The notes under the pieces are model-generated. The model was not told the origin of the DNA. It did no database searches and saw only the letters and a list, made by a program, of their open reading frames with translations. A DNA stretch of 64,000 nt from Acetohalobium arabaticum DSM 5501 (GTDB taxonomy: Bacteria; Bacillota; Halanaerobiia; Halobacteroidales; Acetohalobiaceae): positions 1,822,043-1,886,042 of the forward strand of contig NC_014378.1 in the NCBI RefSeq assembly GCF_000144695.1, written 5' to 3'. Position 1 is the stretch's first letter. Each line of letters begins with the position of its first letter. Shown here one piece after another: positions 1-9,052 of the stretch. The translations under genes were made by a program, and so were the position numbers.

Positions 1-1379
1 ATCTTCTTTATAGCCAGCATAGTCCTGGATAATTCACCACCAGAAGCTATCTCAGCCAGTGGTTTTAAGTCCTCGCCAGGATTGGGAGAAATTAAAAACT
101 CTACTTGATCTATACCATAAGAAGTAATCCGGTTTAATTCTACCTCTTGAAAAGAATCAATCATCGGCGTTACTTCTAGTTCAAATTTGCTTTTTTCCAT
201 TGCAAGATCTTCTAATTCAGAAATAATCTTTTCTGCAAAATCTTCAGCCACTTTACAGCGTAGACCTGATAATTTACTGGCTACTGTAAAGTAATCTTCT
301 TTTAACTTTACAATCTCTTCTTCTAACTCTTCTAATCTTGCTTCACTGGTCAATAAATCATCTAATTCTGATTGAATCTCAGCTTGATAATCAAGGATTT
401 CATTCACATTATCACCATATTTACGCTTCAATTTATTAATTAACTGTAAACGCTGTTCAATTTTATTTAACCGCTGAGGATTAAACTCTAATTGATGTTG
501 ATAATCATCCAATTGATAAGCTGCTTCCTGTAATTTATAAACAGCTTCCTCTAACATTTCTATTATCGATTCCAATTCATCATCAAAACTACTGATATAA
601 TTTAATTCTTTAACAAACTGATTCAATTGATCAATTATTACAGTTTCCTCAAATCCGCTCTCATAAAGCCCAGCATATATCCTGCCTGTTATTTCAGCTA
701 TCTCCTCTATATTGCTTAAACGTCTCTTTTCAGCTAATAATTCCTCATCTTCACCGGCAGTTAAATCTGCTTCTTCGATTTCATCCAATTGAAACTGTAA
801 TAAATCTATTCTTCTTGCTTTCTCTTTTTCATTCTGATTCAGGGCAGTATATTCTTCTTGCTTTTTCTTTAAACGCTGATAAATCATCTCTGTCTTCTTT
901 AATAATTCACTAATCTCTTTTCCTCCAAAATCATCCAATAAAGTCAACTGCTTTTGGGACTTGAATAATGCCTGATGTTCATGTTGACTATGAATCTCAA
1001 TTAAATACTGACTAAGCTCCCTAGTTACTTTTAAAGTAACTATTCTACCATTAATCCTGCTGCAGTTATTGCCGTTATGAGTTATTTCCCGCGTTAAAAT
1101 AATACCCTCGGTTGGATCATAGTCGATTCCTAGCTGCTCTAATTTATTCTTTACCGGTTGATCATTCTTTATACTACAATTTGCTTCAATGACGGCCTTT
1201 TTCTGACCGCTGCGGATATAATCAGTAGAAGCTCTACCACCTAATAACATTTGTAATGCTTTTACAATTATTGATTTTCCAGCACCAGTTTCACCAGTAA
1301 TTATATTTAAATTACCAGTAAAATCAATCTGTAATTCTTCAATTAGAGCAAAATTATAGATACTTAAGTTAAGTAACAC
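1..1379 (-). CDS. recN: DNA repair protein RecN (C-terminus cut by window edge)
   Basis: SMC-like ATPase that acts in double-strand break repair. About 459 codons are visible of a family length near 560. The N-terminus has Walker A GETGAGKS at residues 29-36. The visible distal end carries the family-typical ISPNPGE followed by the ABC signature SGGELSR, so only the C-terminal ATPase end is missing. The middle is rich in charged heptad-like sequence, as expected for the coiled coil. I chose the GTG start at 1379 because a GGAG motif lies about 10 bases upstream and translation from it begins directly with the family-typical N-terminus. It lies 15 bp downstream of argR, a neighbour pair common in Firmicutes. 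Confidence 0.93.
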   Translation of the reverse strand, partial: MLLNLSIYNFALIEELQIDFTGNLNIITGETGAGKSIIVKALQMLLGGRASTDYIRSGQKKAVIEANCSIKNDQPVKNKLEQLGIDYDPTEGIILTREITHNGNNCSRINGRIVTLKVTRELSQYLIEIHSQHEHQALFKSQKQLTLLDDFGGKEISELLKKTEMIYQRLKKKQEEYTALNQNEKEKARRIDLLQFQLDEIEEADLTAGEDEELLAEKRRLSNIEEIAEITGRIYAGLYESGFEETVIIDQLNQFVKELNYISSFDDELESIIEMLEEAVYKLQEAAYQLDDYQHQLEFNPQRLNKIEQRLQLINKLKRKYGDNVNEILDYQAEIQSELDDLLTSEARLEELEEEIVKLKEDYFTVASKLSGLRCKVAEDFAEKIISELEDLAMEKSKFELEVTPMIDSFQEVELNRITSYGIDQVEFLISPNPGEDLKPLAEIASGGELSRTMLAIKK

Positions 1380-1394
1380 CTTCAGACTCACTCC

Positions 1395-1847
1395 TTAGAT
1401 GGTTAACTGATGTAATTTTTCTAAAATTTCTTCTACCATCTCTTTCGGCTTAACAATAATTAAGATTGTATCATCTCCAGCAAGTGTAGATAAGACTCCT
1501 TCCCAATCAGCATTATCAATTAAAGATGCTACTCCATTGGCTGTTCCGGGTAGAGTATTAATCACAATTAAATTTTCACTATGATCAAAATCAACTACCG
1601 AATCCTTAAACATTCTTTCCATTCGGCCTTGTAGATCACTATGTTCACGTTCAGGAGGTAAAGCATACTTATATCCTTTATCTTTTGTTGGTACTTTAAT
1701 TAATCCTAATTCCTTAATATCTCTAGAAACAGTAGCCTGAGTTACTGCTATACCGTCTTCTCTTAATCTAGCCGCCAATTCCTGTTGGGTACTGATTTCT
1801 TCTTGCTGAATATACTTCATAATCTTTAAATGGCGCTTGCTTTTCAT
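1395..1847 (-). CDS. argR: Arginine repressor ArgR
   Basis: Arginine-sensing transcriptional repressor of arginine biosynthesis and activator of catabolism; it acts as a hexamer in the cytoplasm. The 150 residues match the family length. The N-terminal winged helix-turn-helix (about residues 1-70) includes QQELAARL and VTQATVSRDIKELG. The C-terminal oligomerisation and arginine-binding domain includes GTANGVASLIDN and GDDTILIIV. A strong AGGAGG ribosome site lies 8 bases before the ATG and contains the nadK stop codon, so the two genes are closely spaced in one transcript. No arg biosynthesis gene is in the window, so the targets cannot be seen here. Confidence 0.96.
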   Translation of the reverse strand: MKSKRHLKIMKYIQQEEISTQQELAARLREDGIAVTQATVSRDIKELGLIKVPTKDKGYKYALPPEREHSDLQGRMERMFKDSVVDFDHSENLIVINTLPGTANGVASLIDNADWEGVLSTLAGDDTILIIVKPKEMVEEILEKLHQLTI

Positions 1848-1859
1848 TAATCAATCCTC

Positions 1860-2717
1860 CTAAAAATCACTAAACTGGATTCTATTCTTTAAAATTTTAT
1901 AAAAATTATAGTCTTCTAATTTAACCAACTTTGTAACTAAATCTGAATGTTTAATCTTTATTTTATCACCAGAAGCTAACTTTAAACCGGTCTGTCCATC
2001 CACGGTCAACATTATATCTTCATGGTCCGCTTTAACTTCTACTTCCACCACTTCATCACCAGCAGTAACAATCGATCGGGAACTTAAAGTATGAGGACAG
2101 ATAGGAGTAACTACCAGCGATTTTAATTTAGGATTAACTATCGGTCCGCCAGCCGATAAAGAATAGGCTGTAGAACCGGTAGGAGAAGCAACTATCAACC
2201 CATCAGCTGGATAAGTCGTTACATATTCTCCCTCAATATAGGTCTTTAACTCTATTATTCGAGAGAAAGAACCTTTAGTTATTACTACATCATTAACAGC
2301 AACTACTTGATTAATCTTTTCTCCTTCACGAATAACTTTAGCCTCTAGCATCATCCTTTCTTCAATCTCAAACTTACCGGCTATTAAATCTTCTAACGCT
2401 GAACCAAGTTTACTCAATTCTATATCAGTTAAGAAACCCAATCCTCCTAAATTAACACCTAAAATAGGCATCTCGACAGCAGCAAAATGACGGGCAGTGT
2501 TTAAAAAGGTTCCATCACCGCCAAAGACAATAACTAAATCAACCTCGACTGCCATTTCCTGGTAAGAAGAACCCTTATTCTGCTCACCTACTAAGCCAGC
2601 TGATTCTTCTTCTACTAGATACTCAATCCCTCTTTTTTCTAACCAGTCTATTATCCCTTTTACTGTTTCAATTGCCTGCTCTTTAGTAGGATTAGGTATT
2701 AAACCGATCTTTTCCAC
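1860..2717 (-). CDS. nadK: NAD kinase
   Basis: Phosphorylates NAD+ to NADP+ using ATP or polyphosphate; cytoplasmic. The defining GGDGT motif is near residue 67, followed by a family-typical AVNDVVI segment and the SPTGSTAYSLSAGGP glycine-rich substrate region. The length of 285 residues is normal. An in-frame GTG lies 9 bases further upstream (2726), but GTG at 2717 has a GGGAG motif at correct spacing and is preferred. It sits between tlyA and argR in a gene string (dxs-tlyA-nadK-argR-recN) that is typical of clostridia. Confidence 0.95.
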   Translation of the reverse strand: MEKIGLIPNPTKEQAIETVKGIIDWLEKRGIEYLVEEESAGLVGEQNKGSSYQEMAVEVDLVIVFGGDGTFLNTARHFAAVEMPILGVNLGGLGFLTDIELSKLGSALEDLIAGKFEIEERMMLEAKVIREGEKINQVVAVNDVVITKGSFSRIIELKTYIEGEYVTTYPADGLIVASPTGSTAYSLSAGGPIVNPKLKSLVVTPICPHTLSSRSIVTAGDEVVEVEVKADHEDIMLTVDGQTGLKLASGDKIKIKHSDLVTKLVKLEDYNFYKILKNRIQFSDF

Positions 2718-2748
2718 TCCAACCACTCCCAGCTTATACTTTACTAAA

Positions 2749-3561
2749 TTACAATAATTCCTGTTCTGCTTGATCGATTACTCTTTGAATCTTCTTACTA
2801 CAATCACTATTTATAGCTTTAGACTTGTCCAAACTAAAGTAAGCTAAATATTCAACATTATGTCCCTGAGCTCCAGTGATAGGAGAAAAAGAAAGATCTA
2901 CCAGAGATAAATTTCTGTCTTGAGCAAAATTAATAATTCTTTCAATAACCTGATAATGAATTTCAAAATCCTTTACTACTCCGTTATTATCTACATTTTC
3001 AGGACCTGCTTCAAACTGCGGTTTGATTAAAGCTAAGATATCACCGTTAGGTATTAATAATTCTATTACTGCCGGTAATATCTTCGTTAAAGAAATAAAA
3101 GCTACATCAATAGTAGCTAACTCAAACTCAGTATCAAAATCATTTGGAGTTAAATACCGAGCATTAGTACGCTCCCGATTAATTACCCGTTCATCCTGAC
3201 GCAGCTTCCAGGCTAGCTGGCCGTAACCAACATCTACAGCATATACTTTAGATGCCCCATGCTGCAGAGCACAGTCAGTAAAGCCTCCTGTCGAAGCTCC
3301 AATATCAATAATTACTTTATCCTCAACATCAACATCAAAAACTTTTAGACTCTTTTCTAACTTCAATCCACCGCGGCTAACATAGGGATGTACTTTTCCT
3401 TTAATCTCAATATCTGCCTCTACATCAACCTGAGTTCCGGCTTTATCTACTAACTCTCCATCAACTAAGACCAATCCGGCCATAATTGCCCGTTTGGCCT
3501 TCGAGCGACTAGGATATAGCTCTCGTTGAGTAACTAACTTATCTAACCTCTCTTTAACCAC
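2749..3561 (-). CDS. tlyA: TlyA family rRNA 2'-O-methyltransferase / hemolysin-like protein
   Basis: An S4 RNA-binding domain (about residues 1-60, with RSKAKRAIMAG) precedes an FtsJ-like SAM-dependent methyltransferase domain with the binding loop DIGASTGGFTDC and a catalytic-type LIKPQFEAG segment. Family members methylate ribosomal RNA ribose; the old name hemolysin reflects an indirect phenotype. The length of about 270 residues is normal. The GTG at 3561 has GGAG 9 bases upstream and starts directly at the conserved KERLDKLV. An ATG at 3576 adds five residues but has no clear ribosome site. The gene start overlaps the dxs end by 8 bp, suggesting translational coupling. Confidence 0.92.
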   Translation of the reverse strand: MVKERLDKLVTQRELYPSRSKAKRAIMAGLVLVDGELVDKAGTQVDVEADIEIKGKVHPYVSRGGLKLEKSLKVFDVDVEDKVIIDIGASTGGFTDCALQHGASKVYAVDVGYGQLAWKLRQDERVINRERTNARYLTPNDFDTEFELATIDVAFISLTKILPAVIELLIPNGDILALIKPQFEAGPENVDNNGVVKDFEIHYQVIERIINFAQDRNLSLVDLSFSPITGAQGHNVEYLAYFSLDKSKAINSDCSKKIQRVIDQAEQELL

Positions 3562-5446
3562 TTCTATCAACTCCATTATCTACTAGCTTAGATACTTTCT
3601 CTTTTATTCCAGCTTTATTTAAACCATAGTGATCCAGAAGTATATCTTGACTACCCTGCTGAACAAATTCATCAGGAATTCCCATCCGCTCTATTCCAAT
3701 ATCAGTAACATTACTATCAGCTAAAAGCTCTAAGACAGCACTTCCAAAGCCGCCTTGGAGTACATGTTCTTCTATTGTCAAGATCTGATCATGTTCTTTA
3801 GCTACATCAAGAATCAAGTCTTCATCCAACGGCTTTACAAACCGACTATTTACCACAGTAGCCTCTATACCCTGCTTAGCTAACTCCTTACTGGCTTCCA
3901 AAGCAGGCATTACCATAGAACCGATGGCTAAAATAGCCAAATCAGAGCCTTCACGCAGCACTTCCGCTTTACCAATTTCTAACTCCTCTAGCTTCGAATC
4001 CAGCGGAACACCTGCTCCCATTCCCCGCGGATACCGTAATGAAACCGGTCCTGGATAATTAATTGCTGTCTTCAACATATGCTGTAGTTCATTCTCATTC
4101 TTAGGAGCCATTACTGTAAAGCCAGGAATCCCCCGCAGATAAGCATAATCAAAGACTCCCTGATGTGTCTCTCCATCTCTACCAACTAGCCCCCCTCTAT
4201 CAATAGCCAATGTAACCGGGGCTTCATTTAAAGCCACATCATGAATCAACTGGTCATAAGCTCGCTGTAGAAAGGTAGAATAGAGGGTTATTACCGGTTT
4301 AGATCCCTCTAAAGCTAATCCAGTACCAAAGGTTACAGCATGCTGTTCAGCAATTCCTACATCATAGAATCGATCAGGAAATTCAGTTTTAAACTTATCC
4401 AGTCCTGTTCCGCTAGGCATTGCTGCTGTAATTGCTACAATATCTTTATCATCTTCAGCCAGATCTACCAAAGTTCTGCTAAATATCGTACTATAAGTCG
4501 GTAATTCTCGTTCTCTTTTACTTTCTCCAGTTTTTATCTTAAAGGCACTTATTCCATGAAAGTTTTTAGGAGCATTTTCGGCCGGAGTATATCCTTTCCC
4601 TTTGGTAGTAATTGCATGCACCAAAGCTGGACCGTCTAAATTCTTGGCGTACTCTAAACTTTTCTGCATCTCTTTTATATCATGTCCATCTACAGGACCT
4701 AAATAGCTAAATCCCATCTCTTCAAATAATACTCCCGAAACTACTAAATACTTAAGCCCTTCTTTAACCCTATCTACAGTCTTTATCACTCTACTGCCAA
4801 TAGCAGGTATCTTATTGACTAACTCCTCAATATCTTCCTTAATGCGATGCAGCATAGGTTCTGTTCTCAATTTAGTTAAATAACTGGAGACAGCACCTAC
4901 ATTCTCTGCTATCGACATTTCATTATCATTTAAAACTACAGTCAGATCTGTCCCTAAATGGCCAGCATGATTTAAGGCTTCAAAGGCCATACCACCTGTC
5001 AAAGCACCGTCACCGATTAATGCTGCTACATCATTATCCTGCCCTTTAATATCACGGCTGCAGGCCATACCTAAAGCTGCTGAGATTGAAGTACTGCTGT
5101 GGCCTGTATTTAAAGCATCATGTCTACTCTCACTCCGTTTAGGAAAACCGCTTAACCCTTGATACTGACGCAGAGATGAAAACTCATCATACCGACCAGT
5201 AACTAATTTATGAGCATAAGCCTGATGGCCGACATCCCAGATAATCTTATCCTTAGGAGTTTTAAAAACAGTATGTAAAGCTAAAGTCAACTCCACAACT
5301 CCTAAACTGGAAGCCAGATGTCCCCCAGTCTTAGATAGAGTAACAATTATCTTTCTTCTAATCTCTTCAGCTACTTCATCCAGCTCTTTTGTGGATAGGT
5401 TATCTAACTCCCGAGGGGAAGTAATATCCTGTAAATATTCTCCCAT
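3554..5446 (-). CDS. dxs: 1-deoxy-D-xylulose-5-phosphate synthase
   Basis: Condenses pyruvate and glyceraldehyde 3-phosphate using thiamine diphosphate, the first step of the MEP isoprenoid pathway. The 630 residues cover the whole family. The ThDP/Mg motif GDGALTGGMAFEALNHAG lies in the N-terminal domain. The catalytic-glutamate motif GIAEQHAVTF and the phosphate-binding RGGLVGRDGETHQG are in the second domain, and a transketolase C-terminal domain follows. A GTG four codons upstream is itself part of the AAGGTGAT ribosome site, so the ATG at 5446 is preferred. ispA lies directly upstream, so two isoprenoid steps are encoded together. Confidence 0.97.
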   Translation of the reverse strand: MGEYLQDITSPRELDNLSTKELDEVAEEIRRKIIVTLSKTGGHLASSLGVVELTLALHTVFKTPKDKIIWDVGHQAYAHKLVTGRYDEFSSLRQYQGLSGFPKRSESRHDALNTGHSSTSISAALGMACSRDIKGQDNDVAALIGDGALTGGMAFEALNHAGHLGTDLTVVLNDNEMSIAENVGAVSSYLTKLRTEPMLHRIKEDIEELVNKIPAIGSRVIKTVDRVKEGLKYLVVSGVLFEEMGFSYLGPVDGHDIKEMQKSLEYAKNLDGPALVHAITTKGKGYTPAENAPKNFHGISAFKIKTGESKRERELPTYSTIFSRTLVDLAEDDKDIVAITAAMPSGTGLDKFKTEFPDRFYDVGIAEQHAVTFGTGLALEGSKPVITLYSTFLQRAYDQLIHDVALNEAPVTLAIDRGGLVGRDGETHQGVFDYAYLRGIPGFTVMAPKNENELQHMLKTAINYPGPVSLRYPRGMGAGVPLDSKLEELEIGKAEVLREGSDLAILAIGSMVMPALEASKELAKQGIEATVVNSRFVKPLDEDLILDVAKEHDQILTIEEHVLQGGFGSAVLELLADSNVTDIGIERMGIPDEFVQQGSQDILLDHYGLNKAGIKEKVSKLVDNGVDRSG

Positions 5447-5495
5447 AATAAATATCACCTTCTTAATTAATAATTATAATTTCTCCAATAACAGA

Positions 5496-6383
5496 TTAAT
5501 AATCCCGCTCAATAATATAATCAGCTAATTGAATCAATAGCTCAGCATCTTCCTCAAATCTCTCAATAGCCTCTTTGGCAGCCTGAACCTTCTTTTGGGC
5601 CATTGCCCGCGACTCTTCTAACCCATAAACACTGGGAAAAGTAGCCTTATCCTGTCCTTCATCACTACCTACTTCTTTGCCGAGCTTTTCTTCATCACCA
5701 ACTATATCTAAGATATCATCAATAATCTGAAAACTCAAACCGATATTTTCAGCATAGATAGTTAAAGCTGCTAATTCCTCTTTATCAGCTCCGCCTAAGA
5801 TAGCCCCAGTTCTAACTGCTGCCTGCAGTAAAGCACCGGTCTTATATCTGTGAATAAATTCTAAATCTATATCTTCAACGGCTTTACCTTCAGCCAGCAT
5901 ATCCGCAGCCTGTCCACCGACCATACCTCTAAAACCAGCACCCTGAGCTACTTCTTTACTTACTTTAAGTATCTGCTCTGCAGTAAAATCCCCTTCCAAC
6001 TTAGTCAGTAATTCAAAAGCATAAGTCAGCAGGGCATCACCTGATAGTACAGCAATAGCATCACCGAATACTTTGTGATTAGCCAGTTCACCCCGCCGGT
6101 AATCATCATCATCCATACAGGGTAAATCATCATGAATCAAAGAATAATTATGGACTAACTCAACAGCTGCTGCTGCCGGCATAATCCTCTCTTCTTCTAC
6201 TCCAAAAAGAGAATTAGCCACTATCAAAGTCAAAACTGGCCGCAGGCGTTTCCCTCCCATTAAAGTACTATATCTCATAGACTGATGTAACTTAGCTGGT
6301 TTTTTATCTTCAGCCGGCAGATAATCATCCAGTGCTTTATTTACTGCTTCAGCTTTAGCAACAAGAAAGTCATTGATCTCCAT
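5496..6383 (-). CDS. ispA: Polyprenyl (farnesyl/geranylgeranyl) diphosphate synthase
   Basis: Short-chain trans-prenyltransferase that condenses IPP with allylic diphosphates. The first aspartate-rich motif DDLPCMDDDD, with the insertion typical of bacterial farnesyl diphosphate synthases, lies near residue 90. The second motif DDILD is near residue 217, and GGKRLRP lies near residue 44. The 295 residues are full length. It shares one base with the xseB stop codon (TAATG arrangement), so translation is probably coupled. The product supplies undecaprenyl and quinone precursors with dxs downstream. The exact chain length made cannot be read from sequence alone. Confidence 0.95.
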   Translation of the reverse strand: MEINDFLVAKAEAVNKALDDYLPAEDKKPAKLHQSMRYSTLMGGKRLRPVLTLIVANSLFGVEEERIMPAAAAVELVHNYSLIHDDLPCMDDDDYRRGELANHKVFGDAIAVLSGDALLTYAFELLTKLEGDFTAEQILKVSKEVAQGAGFRGMVGGQAADMLAEGKAVEDIDLEFIHRYKTGALLQAAVRTGAILGGADKEELAALTIYAENIGLSFQIIDDILDIVGDEEKLGKEVGSDEGQDKATFPSVYGLEESRAMAQKKVQAAKEAIERFEEDAELLIQLADYIIERDY

Positions 6384-6634
6384 TAATCTGCCCCTTTCTG
6401 CTCCAGATCATAAGAACCAATCTGTAATTCACCTGCTTCATCCTTAATAATCTCCACTTTAGATTCAGCTTCCTCTAAAGTCTGAGAACAGAATTTAGAT
6501 AGCTTGATTCCCCTCTCAAATTCAGCCAGAGAATCTTCTAAGCTCAATTCTTCTCCTTCTAGCTTATTAACAATTTTTTCTAACTGATCCAGTGCCGTTC
6601 CAAATGATAGCTCTTCTGTATCAATATCAGCCAT
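6383..6634 (-). CDS. xseB: Exodeoxyribonuclease VII small subunit
   Basis: Small subunit of the ExoVII single-strand exonuclease; several copies pack on one XseA. The 83 residues match the family, with the conserved FGTALDQLEKIVNKLE and LEDSLAEFERGIKL helices. A good AAGGGGAG ribosome site precedes the ATG. It is the first gene of the xseB-ispA-dxs-tlyA-nadK-argR-recN string. Unusually, it is separated from its partner xseA by a 180-bp gap that contains a clear terminator (6769-6799), so the two subunits are probably made from different transcripts. Confidence 0.94.
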   Translation of the reverse strand: MADIDTEELSFGTALDQLEKIVNKLEGEELSLEDSLAEFERGIKLSKFCSQTLEEAESKVEIIKDEAGELQIGSYDLEQKGAD

Positions 6635-6768
6635 ATATTAAGCTCCCCTTTTTTCAATATCACATAATTTTATTCTAGATCAAATATTTATTCCCTGCAC
6701 AAAAATGGAGTTTAATATTAGTATAACACAATTTAATGGAGTAATAAGCGTAAATTTAGAATTTTATA

Positions 6769-6799
6769 TAAAAAAGTCTCTATCTTAAGATAGAGACTT
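6769..6799 (-). terminator. Rho-independent terminator after xseA
   Basis: A perfect 26-base palindrome (AAGTCTCTATCTT followed by its complement, 6774-6799) is followed on the minus strand by a short T run. It lies just past the xseA stop and ends the folD-xseA transcript. The 130 bp between it and xseB should hold the promoter for xseB-recN. A TATACT -10-like hexamer is visible there, but I see no convincing -35. Confidence 0.85.
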
Positions 6800-6815
6800 G
6801 AAATATACATAATAA

Positions 6816-8051
6816 TTACTTTGTGAACTGGTCTATATTAACCTTTCCCTTTTTTATATTCATTACTTCTATTTCCAACTTACCATCCGACAAGAAAATT
6901 TCTAATTTATCTCCAGGTTTAATCTCGCTTACTGAACTTAAACTTTCTTTTTTATCTCTTTTACGACAGTAACTATAACCTCTAGATAATATATTCAAAG
7001 GAGAGAGAGTATCCAATTTTCCTGCCTTTGACTGCAGTCTCTCCTGGGCTAAATTCAGCCGCCGCTCCATCAAGTTTATTAACCTTTCTTCTAATTCATC
7101 AATCCGCTGTTTTCGGTCTTTAAGCTGCCGCTTAGGCTGTAAAAAAACGCGACGCTCCATTAAATTAACCAACTGATTACGACAGTCACTTAATTTCTGT
7201 TCAATATTCTGGACTAAACTATCAGTTAATCCTTTCACATAACGGTTCACTTCTTTCTGATTAGAGACTACTAATTCGCCAGCAGCCGAAGGAGTGGGAG
7301 CCCTCACATCAGCCACAAAATCAGAAATAGTATAATCAGTTTCATGGCCTACAGCAGAAACCACAGGTGTTTGAGAAGAAAAGATGGCTCTTGCTACCTC
7401 TTCCTCATTAAAAGGCCACAGATCCTCTATAGAACCCCCACCCCGGCCAATAATGATCACATCCACATCACTCTGTTGATTCAAAATCTCCAGTGCCCCA
7501 ACTAAGGTGGAAGCAGCCTTATCCCCCTGAACAGTAGCCGGTGCAACCAGAACAGATACTCCCCTAAATCTCCGCTGAATAACCGATAATATATCACGGA
7601 TAGCAGCACCAGTAGGCGAAGTAATTACGCCTACCTTCTGCGGAAATTGAGGAAGCTCCTGTTTATGTTCAACAGCAAAGAGTCCTTTCTTCTGTAACTC
7701 TTCTTTTAACTGCTCAAAAGCAATATGTAAAGCACCAATCCCCTCCGGCTGCAGGTCCTGCACATACAACTGGTACTGCCCGCGGGATTCATAAAGGCTA
7801 ACATAGCCGGAAGCTATAACTTCCATTCCATCTTCCGGTTGAAACTTCAGATTCTGATTGGCACTGCGAAACATAACGGACTTCAACCGGCTATTATCAT
7901 CCTTTAGCGTAAAGTACATATGGCCTGAGCTGTGGTGGTGAAAGTTGGATATCTCTCCGGTAATTAATAGATTATTTAATAAATCATCAGTTTCTAATCT
8001 TCTTTTAATATATTTAGTTAATTCAGTGACTGTCATTATTTCCTGCTGCAT
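6816..8051 (-). CDS. xseA: Exodeoxyribonuclease VII large subunit
   Basis: Catalytic subunit of ExoVII, which degrades single-stranded DNA to oligonucleotides. An N-terminal OB-fold (about residues 5-100, with GEISNFHHHSSGHMYFTLKD) is followed by the nuclease domain with GVITSPTGAAIRDIL, IIGRGGGSIEDLWPFNEE and SAVGHETDYTISDFVAD. A long coiled coil follows and the C-terminal segment has LSRGYSY. The 411 residues are full length. It lies 21 bp after folD, a neighbour pair seen in many Firmicutes, and is followed by a terminator. Confidence 0.96.
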   Translation of the reverse strand: MQQEIMTVTELTKYIKRRLETDDLLNNLLITGEISNFHHHSSGHMYFTLKDDNSRLKSVMFRSANQNLKFQPEDGMEVIASGYVSLYESRGQYQLYVQDLQPEGIGALHIAFEQLKEELQKKGLFAVEHKQELPQFPQKVGVITSPTGAAIRDILSVIQRRFRGVSVLVAPATVQGDKAASTLVGALEILNQQSDVDVIIIGRGGGSIEDLWPFNEEEVARAIFSSQTPVVSAVGHETDYTISDFVADVRAPTPSAAGELVVSNQKEVNRYVKGLTDSLVQNIEQKLSDCRNQLVNLMERRVFLQPKRQLKDRKQRIDELEERLINLMERRLNLAQERLQSKAGKLDTLSPLNILSRGYSYCRKRDKKESLSSVSEIKPGDKLEIFLSDGKLEIEVMNIKKGKVNIDQFTK

Positions 8052-8072
8052 ATTTACCCTTCCTAATTCTAC

Positions 8073-8933
8073 TTATTTATTCAACATCTCTTTATAGGAC
8101 TTAAGTGTATCCTTAAGCAGCATAGCTATTGTCATCGGTCCTGCTCCGCCAGGTACTGGAGTAATAGCGCCAGCCTTCTCTTTAACCTTCTCAAAATCAA
8201 CATCTCCAACAATCTCACCATCAACTTCGTTGATGCCGACATCAATCACAATAGCGCCTTCCTTAACCATATCAGCAGTAATTAAGTTAGGTACACCAGC
8301 AGCCACAATTACGATATCTGATTCTTTAGTGTAGCTTGCTGTATCTTCAGTATCGATATGACAGACAGAGACTGTAGCATTCTCATTTAACAATAACAGC
8401 GCCATCGGCTTACCTACTATATTGCTGTGGCCGACTACTGTTACATCCTTACCGCGCAGTTCAATATCATATCTATCAAATAACTCCATTACTCCCTCTG
8501 GAGTACAAGGAACATATGCATCGCCATCGATTACTAATTCACCGATATTATAAGGATGGAAAGCATCTATATCCTTATCAGGATTAATAGCTCTAATTAC
8601 CTTATCATCATCAATATGATCCGGTAGAGGCATTTGGATTAAAATTCCGTTCACTTCATCATCATTATTTAATTTATCTAACTCATCCAACAAATCTTCT
8701 TGAGAAATCTCTTCCGGCAGGTCAACTACTTCAGATTCAATTCCTACTTTATTACAGATTCTTTGCTGAAGCTTAATATAGGATGCTGAAGCCGGATTAT
8801 CACCAACAAAGATAATAGATAATTTAGGTACGACTCCTTCCTCTTCTTTTAACTCCTCAACTTCTGCGCTAATTTCATCTTGAATTTCTTTAGATTTAGC
8901 ACTCCCGTCTAAAATCATAGCTTCTTCTGACAT
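8073..8933 (-). CDS. folD: Methylenetetrahydrofolate dehydrogenase / cyclohydrolase
   Basis: Bifunctional cytoplasmic enzyme that interconverts 5,10-methylene-THF, 5,10-methenyl-THF and 10-formyl-THF. Visible motifs are the substrate-binding VGDNPASASYIKLQ (the Y and K are the catalytic region), IQMPLP, DKDIDAFHPYNIGEL and the NADP-binding GHSNIVGKPMALLL. The C-terminus TPVPGGAGPMTIAMLL is typical. 286 residues is normal. A GGGGG ribosome site precedes the ATG. In an acetogen-like anaerobe it could also serve one-carbon flow, but nothing else of that pathway is in the window. Confidence 0.96.
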   Translation of the reverse strand: MSEEAMILDGSAKSKEIQDEISAEVEELKEEEGVVPKLSIIFVGDNPASASYIKLQQRICNKVGIESEVVDLPEEISQEDLLDELDKLNNDDEVNGILIQMPLPDHIDDDKVIRAINPDKDIDAFHPYNIGELVIDGDAYVPCTPEGVMELFDRYDIELRGKDVTVVGHSNIVGKPMALLLLNENATVSVCHIDTEDTASYTKESDIVIVAAGVPNLITADMVKEGAIVIDVGINEVDGEIVGDVDFEKVKEKAGAITPVPGGAGPMTIAMLLKDTLKSYKEMLNK

Positions 8934-9052
8934 CTTTTTAATCCCCCTAATAATATTGTATTTTAATGAAACATAAAATAAATCTTTGCTATATTAATAT
9001 ATTCAGCAATTGATAGAAAATCCCTTTTTTGATTGTGAAAAAATTCATGAAG

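Noticed and set aside
8990-9014. Short inverted repeat TTGCT...AGCAA upstream of folD
   Set aside because: Arms of five bases in AT-rich sequence are expected by chance, and no T run or promoter fits it.
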